Source: an uncultured Anaerolineae bacterium (GTDB taxonomy: Bacteria; Chloroflexota; Anaerolineae; Anaerolineales; Villigracilaceae). Taken from it: a stretch of DNA of 36,054 nucleotides. The translations under genes and the position numbers were made by a program. A model generated the notes under the pieces. It was not told the origin of the DNA. It made no database searches and saw only the letters and a program-made list of their open reading frames with translations. Below, in pieces: positions 33,001 to 36,054 of this stretch. Where the stretch lies: assembly GCA_903838415.1 (NCBI GenBank), contig CAILYI010000299.1, positions 1-36,054 on the forward strand. Direction: 5' to 3'. Positions within the stretch are counted from its first letter, which is position 1, and each line of letters begins with the position of its first letter.

Positions 33001-34564
33001 CGTGCTTAGCGAGATATCAGAGTCTTCCTATGTCGTTTCAACGAAGCCGATTGATTCGGACGGAGATAGCCAGGTAGAACTGGTGATTGTTGCATGTTGG
33101 CAACTCTTAACCGATTGTCTTGATCGAAATGATATAACACCTAAAGAATTGAAAAAAAAGTTGCAAGGGAAGAAAACGATCCCCAAAGAAAACAAAGTAT
33201 TGGATGTGCCTGAGCATTTGTTTTTTGAGGATCGCCCTGGTTGGGGTGAAAAATTTGAGCTAATACAAAATAACCTAATCCCACGTATCAACGGCGCCTG
33301 GCCAGCCATGGAAGCTGCGGGTGTACGACGTGTTAGTAAAGCTATTACCACCGAAATGCAAGATCCCGAAAACTCGAGGATTGATACAAAACTTACAGAA
33401 CTTCTTACTGAAAGACTCCATTTGATCCAACGCGTAATGGAATTGCATACTTCCAAAGGCATAAAAGGTTTTGATTTGCCCGCTCTCATAAAATTGCGTT
33501 TTGAGAGCGCAGAAAGCATCAAGATTGCCCGCACATTTCATGGTTTAGGAACTGGGCAGAGCGTTTCCACGATAAACCTGGAAGTGGATGCCATTTGTAT
33601 CGGTGACATATTCTATTTTCACGGAGATGAACAAGATTATCCTTGGTTTGACATTGCCCGTGAACTTGCCTACGTACTTTACCCAGAAGGAGATTTGAAT
33701 AGTCTTGGAATGGAAATAAAGGATATTCTCTCCAGCCCTTCTGTTGAAGTCGCAAATAGGAATCTTGATATTCTTGGTTATCCACGGCTCAAAATAGTTA
33801 ATAAGACTACTGAAGACACTGGCACTCAAACCACTCCTGGTGGCAGTGCGGGCGGGACGAATGGTACTGGATCATCAGGCACTAGCAAGGGTACCAGTGC
33901 AGATGGTAATGAAACTGTAGGCGCAGGGACAGGTGTAGGGGATGCTGGCTCAGGTGACGCAGGCAAGGATGGTACCAGAACAGGTGATGCAGTGACAGGA
34001 ACGGGGAACACTGGCACAACAGGTGGATCAGCTAAGGGCGATACCGACGCAGGTGGTGCAGGAACGGATGGCACTGGAACCGAGACCACCCCAGAATCTA
34101 GTTTGCCACCAAGAAAAACATCACATCTCATTTCCTATCTTTATTCCGAAGATGATATACGCACCAAACAACCCGATACGGAAGAAAATACCAGGCGACG
34201 CATCGAGCTGGGGAATTTGGGTGTCCTAAAAGTAATAACCTACGAGAAATTGAAAGAAAGAACACCAACCGAAATGCCGTATGGCAATCCAGGCTACGAC
34301 ATTCAATCTGTCGGTAAAAATGGTAGCATACGCTATATCGAGGTCAAAGCCTTAACCAATCAATGGGATTCGCAAAGTCCAGCGCAAATGACTCATACCG
34401 AATTTGAATTGGCTAAAGAATTGGGGCCAAGTTATTGGTTGTACGTTGTTGAACTCGTAGAAAGAGATGATTTCAAAATATATAGGATACAAAACCCCGC
34501 CAATCAAGTTGAATATTTCTTGTTTGATCATGGGTGGCTTTCGCTCGTTCAGAAAGATGAGTAA
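30089..34564 (+). CDS. Sacsin/HSP90-like ATPase with C-terminal DUF3883-like domain
   Basis: A 1491-aa protein. The N-terminal GHKL-type ATPase domain has the N-box ELIQNADD (33-40, N37), DGVF (67-70) and the glycine-rich TTGAFGIGFISVYQVTD (92-108). This resembles the sacsin N-terminal domain. About 1100 residues of mixed sequence follow, then a low-complexity linker rich in Gly, Thr, Ser and Asp at about 1243-1341. The last part (about 1365-1485) looks like DUF3883: GYDIQSV, then RYIEVKAL, a PD-(D/E)XK-like D...ExK arrangement, and YVVELVERDD. Such ATPase plus DUF3883 proteins are seen in defence islands. ATG 30089 follows AGGA with a 10-base gap. The biochemical activity is not known. Confidence 0.8.
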   Translation: MTESTNRSQTVNFLGFLRSQLSGLQGIPTLCYELIQNADDVKDNDGNPTASLISFDVCDDALIVENDGVFREIDFTRMENVSWGNKKDEAGTTGAFGIGFISVYQVTDAPEIISSGRHWKFQPGEVENKRILETKMETKYTRFRLPWAFKSSKTRLELGIPAVEKAALDDYALQMADSIETAALFLKQVNRLEVKRNGKTIRTIETLKEKGSILLSDSGKDTRWCIIEGNFDINAGVMRQRYSSVIETKRQARVQLAIPETPLENGLLYAFLPSETNTGLPFHINADFYPSSDRKRILFGSDYKAEWNRYAIDCAAYTLSKHLDDVLEIFSLPVFWKFAQAVKSASTNLIADRSFNRFWDELKPQICVKETVLTAAKSKKIPSDVKYLDSEEEVEAAQIFEELGLSTIHPDLRQYRNILFDVGIRLLKPVDVGNACLEKGLNKRLSFKQLPKKLGNLKSWEIFWSSLNSLWLRAAGIDKIASEKILAQCSIALGLDGDFWPPNQLFSGDGTTRTLFSQVSKTVYWLDTQRAASPIPSAFVPTFELATGLGQLEINQGAMQEFYEIEPNIIKQIYDWLTSHESTISRQESIKDRIRQISIWPTADGSLHKLNNLFLTGDFEDPLGLANFVDVDALGGRREFLERILKVQPLDFNKYVTELIPLALKSQEISVEKRFRLMEVLAENVGRLLGDSFARSRLLQLPLVWCGDEVFDRASNVYFDSPDIIAVLGKDVLIARFPGEQKEAIRDLYRWLGVSEEPRPGAIIDRIRSITSSEPKPSNIQIIQKIFSFLATKWIYWDEAKHQEFSELKRMAWLPSENQTKLWFTPDKVFTAYQNYLFISQGNFLRIDVPTQRKANDLMNFLGNPTEPPIELVIRHLLHCSEQDQPANQEIYTFLTRYSADSLISQLLEKPCLLLRLENGKEKYFRPDQVFWEQHPFGRFRLRLGPEFGKFKPLYDRLRVKPKPDAQDAINVLSEISESSYVVSTKPIDSDGDSQVELVIVACWQLLTDCLDRNDITPKELKKKLQGKKTIPKENKVLDVPEHLFFEDRPGWGEKFELIQNNLIPRINGAWPAMEAAGVRRVSKAITTEMQDPENSRIDTKLTELLTERLHLIQRVMELHTSKGIKGFDLPALIKLRFESAESIKIARTFHGLGTGQSVSTINLEVDAICIGDIFYFHGDEQDYPWFDIARELAYVLYPEGDLNSLGMEIKDILSSPSVEVANRNLDILGYPRLKIVNKTTEDTGTQTTPGGSAGGTNGTGSSGTSKGTSADGNETVGAGTGVGDAGSGDAGKDGTRTGDAVTGTGNTGTTGGSAKGDTDAGGAGTDGTGTETTPESSLPPRKTSHLISYLYSEDDIRTKQPDTEENTRRRIELGNLGVLKVITYEKLKERTPTEMPYGNPGYDIQSVGKNGSIRYIEVKALTNQWDSQSPAQMTHTEFELAKELGPSYWLYVVELVERDDFKIYRIQNPANQVEYFLFDHGWLSLVQKDE
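33827..34116 (+). repeat. Low-complexity Gly/Thr/Ser-rich linker in the HSP90-like gene
   Basis: About 98 codons here are built from short repeated words such as GGCACTGG, GGTACTGG and GCAGG, encoding Gly, Thr, Ser, Ala and Asp. It is a flexible, probably disordered tether between the ATPase body and the DUF3883-like nuclease domain. Such simple DNA can change length by slippage. Confidence 0.7.
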
Positions 34565-34665
34565 GAAATGCCTTTTCCAGGTTGCATTACTCACTGATGT
34601 GAACTTTTATCCTTAACACAGGGATTGTCAGACGCAATATTTTGCCCATACGAAATTTCGAAATA

Positions 34666-34698
34666 AAAACAGCGAGGTCACAAGTACCCCGCTGTTTT
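34666..34698. terminator. Bidirectional terminator between convergent genes
   Basis: AAAACAGCG (34666-34674) and CGCTGTTTT (34690-34698) form a 9-bp stem around a 15-base loop that can extend by two G-C pairs. The 3' side is T-rich on both strands (TTTTCTTCC on +, TTTTTATTT on -). It lies in the 146-base gap between the ends of the HSP90-like gene and the minus-strand helicase. Confidence 0.75.
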
Positions 34699-34710
34699 CT
34701 TCCTGCATCT

Positions 34711-36054
34711 CTACCTCCTTCTACCCTTTACGAAACGGCCAACTTGCGCTGACACCATTTCGCCAAACAGCGTCATCTGCATGATCTGTCCAGACTCCAT
34801 TTTTAAAATTGGCAGCGGCAGGCTCGTAGCCACCAGGCTACCGGTGGGTGCTGTGGAGACCAGCACCTTCTTTTCGGTGCCATCCGAGAACAGGCTCTCC
34901 ACCAGTGCGCCAGCCGAGCGGAATGCTTTCCCTTCGATGGCAGCCTGAATCAGCTCGCGTTGGACATCGTCCGAGTCAGTTTCAACCAGGACACCCGAGG
35001 CTTCCTTCCCGTACAACAACATGGCCGCCTTCTTCTTTTGGCCCATGCGCCGCAGGATTTCTTCTTCCACGGTATTGGCATACGCCAGAAAAGTAACGAA
35101 AACTTCACAGCGCTGACCAAGTCGCCACACGCGCTTCATAGCTTGCCAAAGCGTATACAAGGACACAGTTGTCTCGTAAAACACAATACTGGAGAACATG
35201 ACCAGGTCCAACCCGGTCTCGATCAGCTTCGGGTTCACGACCAAGACATCCATCAGCGGCGCGTTCAGCCTGATCCAGGCTTCCCGTTTGGCCGGGGACA
35301 TATCGTTGGCAGACAGGATGCCCACACGCGGTTTCTCAACCACCCACACCGGGCGGCCGTTCACCCGGTGAGCTTCCTCGGTGACCAGGTTGGCCATGGC
35401 ATTCTCCAGCCGGGAGCGAATATCACGGGTGCCAGATTGCTCCACGAACACAATCGTCTTGCGTCCCTGCGCCATGTTCTCACGCACGATCTCGGCCAGG
35501 CGGGTTTCCTTTGGCAGCCAGGGTTGGCTGGTCGATGTCACGGCTGGCAAATCGAAGTGATATCCGCCTCCTTTTGCGCCATCGTAATGCACGACCTCGG
35601 GACGGAAAGCCGAAGCAGGCCGGTAGCGGCAGGCCGAAAACCAGGCCGAAAGACCGCCGATATCGCCGAACTCGTGCAGGATGCTCATGGCCTCTGAAAG
35701 CACCGCGCGCTCAACCAGCTTGTACTGCTCGGCCAGTTGCGCCGACATCTCCAGTGTTTCCACCACTTCGCTCACGGGCGGCAGTTCGTAGCCCAGGTCG
35801 GTGATGTTGCCGAACATGGTGATCGGCAGCAGGTAACGGATGACCGCGGGCGCAATGCCAGGCAGTTCCCGGGCGCGCACATTCCAGCGGCGGATGTTTG
35901 TCGAAGCGCCATAATCGCCTTCAGCCGGTTTGGATTGGTCCCAGGTTCTTTCCCAGAGACCGTAGTGATCGACCCAGCGGGTAACATCCGAAAAGGCATA
36001 TAACCTGCGCAGTTCAGGCACGCGCCGGTAGAGCAGGTAAAAAAGGCTGCTCGC
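34711..36054 (-). CDS. SNF2-family helicase, C-terminal part (5' end beyond window)
   Basis: The frame is open from the right edge for 447 codons before a TAG (complement of 34711-34713), so this is the C-terminal part of a larger protein. It carries the second RecA-like domain of a superfamily-2 ATPase: the strand KTIVFVEQSGT, VLVVNPKLIETGLDL (motif V region) and LWQAMKRVWRLGQRCEV, the Q-x2-R-x2-R-x-G-Q motif VI. The early SLFYLLYR and DVTRW segments also fit the SNF2 inter-domain part. Such enzymes translocate on double-stranded DNA and appear in several anti-phage systems (DISARM and related). It points towards the HSP90-like gene, and the internal GTG at 36021 is not a start. The partner genes lie outside the window. 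Confidence 0.85.
   Translation of the reverse strand, partial: ASSLFYLLYRRVPELRRLYAFSDVTRWVDHYGLWERTWDQSKPAEGDYGASTNIRRWNVRARELPGIAPAVIRYLLPITMFGNITDLGYELPPVSEVVETLEMSAQLAEQYKLVERAVLSEAMSILHEFGDIGGLSAWFSACRYRPASAFRPEVVHYDGAKGGGYHFDLPAVTSTSQPWLPKETRLAEIVRENMAQGRKTIVFVEQSGTRDIRSRLENAMANLVTEEAHRVNGRPVWVVEKPRVGILSANDMSPAKREAWIRLNAPLMDVLVVNPKLIETGLDLVMFSSIVFYETTVSLYTLWQAMKRVWRLGQRCEVFVTFLAYANTVEEEILRRMGQKKKAAMLLYGKEASGVLVETDSDDVQRELIQAAIEGKAFRSAGALVESLFSDGTEKKVLVSTAPTGSLVATSLPLPILKMESGQIMQMTLFGEMVSAQVGRFVKGRRR

Noticed and set aside
33826..34131. Antisense Pro/Val/Ser-rich frame opposite the linker
   Set aside because: It is the mirror of the low-complexity Gly/Thr codons and has no support as a gene.
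1..36054. CRISPR arrays, tRNA or rRNA genes
   Set aside because: No regularly spaced repeats, cloverleaf-like segments or rRNA-like conserved stretches were seen on either strand.

Overview
The window is bacterial: genes are compact, mostly co-directional, often overlapping by 4-25 bases, and many have AGGAG-type ribosome binding sites. Nothing in it fixes the taxon. Large TPR/STAND-like signalling proteins and mixed GC would fit Chloroflexota (Anaerolineae), but that is a weak inference. There are no rRNA, tRNA or CRISPR features. About three quarters of the window is accessory DNA of the defence-island type.

Left part (1-5100): two minus-strand housekeeping-like genes, a quinone-reductase-like MDR enzyme cut by the left edge and an ICMT-like membrane methyltransferase with a 12-bp perfect operator-like palindrome at its probable promoter. 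These are followed by plus-strand genes: an orphan protein, a small XRE regulator, an unrecognised 260-aa protein and a TPR protein. Middle (5486-9768): a ParB-like protein paired with a D12-class adenine methyltransferase, then a complete IS4-family insertion sequence with 16-bp inverted repeats and a 10-bp target duplication, then a second XRE-type regulator.

Defence array (10032-34564, all plus strand). (i) HerA ATPase, NurA nuclease, UvrD-type helicase and PD-(D/E)XK nuclease form a tightly overlapping DNA-end-processing cassette; its RecB/AddB-type nuclease and Fe-S site appear divided between two consecutive proteins. (ii) A Trypco1 protein, a trypsin-like protease fused to an inactive-STAND-like region, a MoxR AAA+ ATPase and a 1581-aa protein form a vWA/MoxR/trypsin conflict system. 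The big protein reads vWA - FHA - TIR - EAD-like - TPR - response-regulator receiver - nucleoside phosphorylase/nucleosidase. It therefore joins sensors and two potential nucleotide-destroying effectors in one chain, and is the most striking object here. (iii) A type III restriction-modification pair begins 5 bases after that gene; its Mod gene is a mosaic with an AT-rich centre. (iv) A short, probably decayed STAS-like gene precedes a 1491-aa sacsin/HSP90-like ATPase that ends, after a Gly/Thr-rich linker, in a DUF3883-like domain.

Right end: a SNF2-family helicase on the minus strand, converging on the array across a good bidirectional terminator and running off the window. Likely working model (inference): restriction by type III enzymes and DNA-end processing by HerA/NurA/UvrD/nuclease provide a DNA-level barrier, while the protease/MoxR/vWA-TIR-nucleosidase module provides a regulated suicidal or nucleotide-depleting response.
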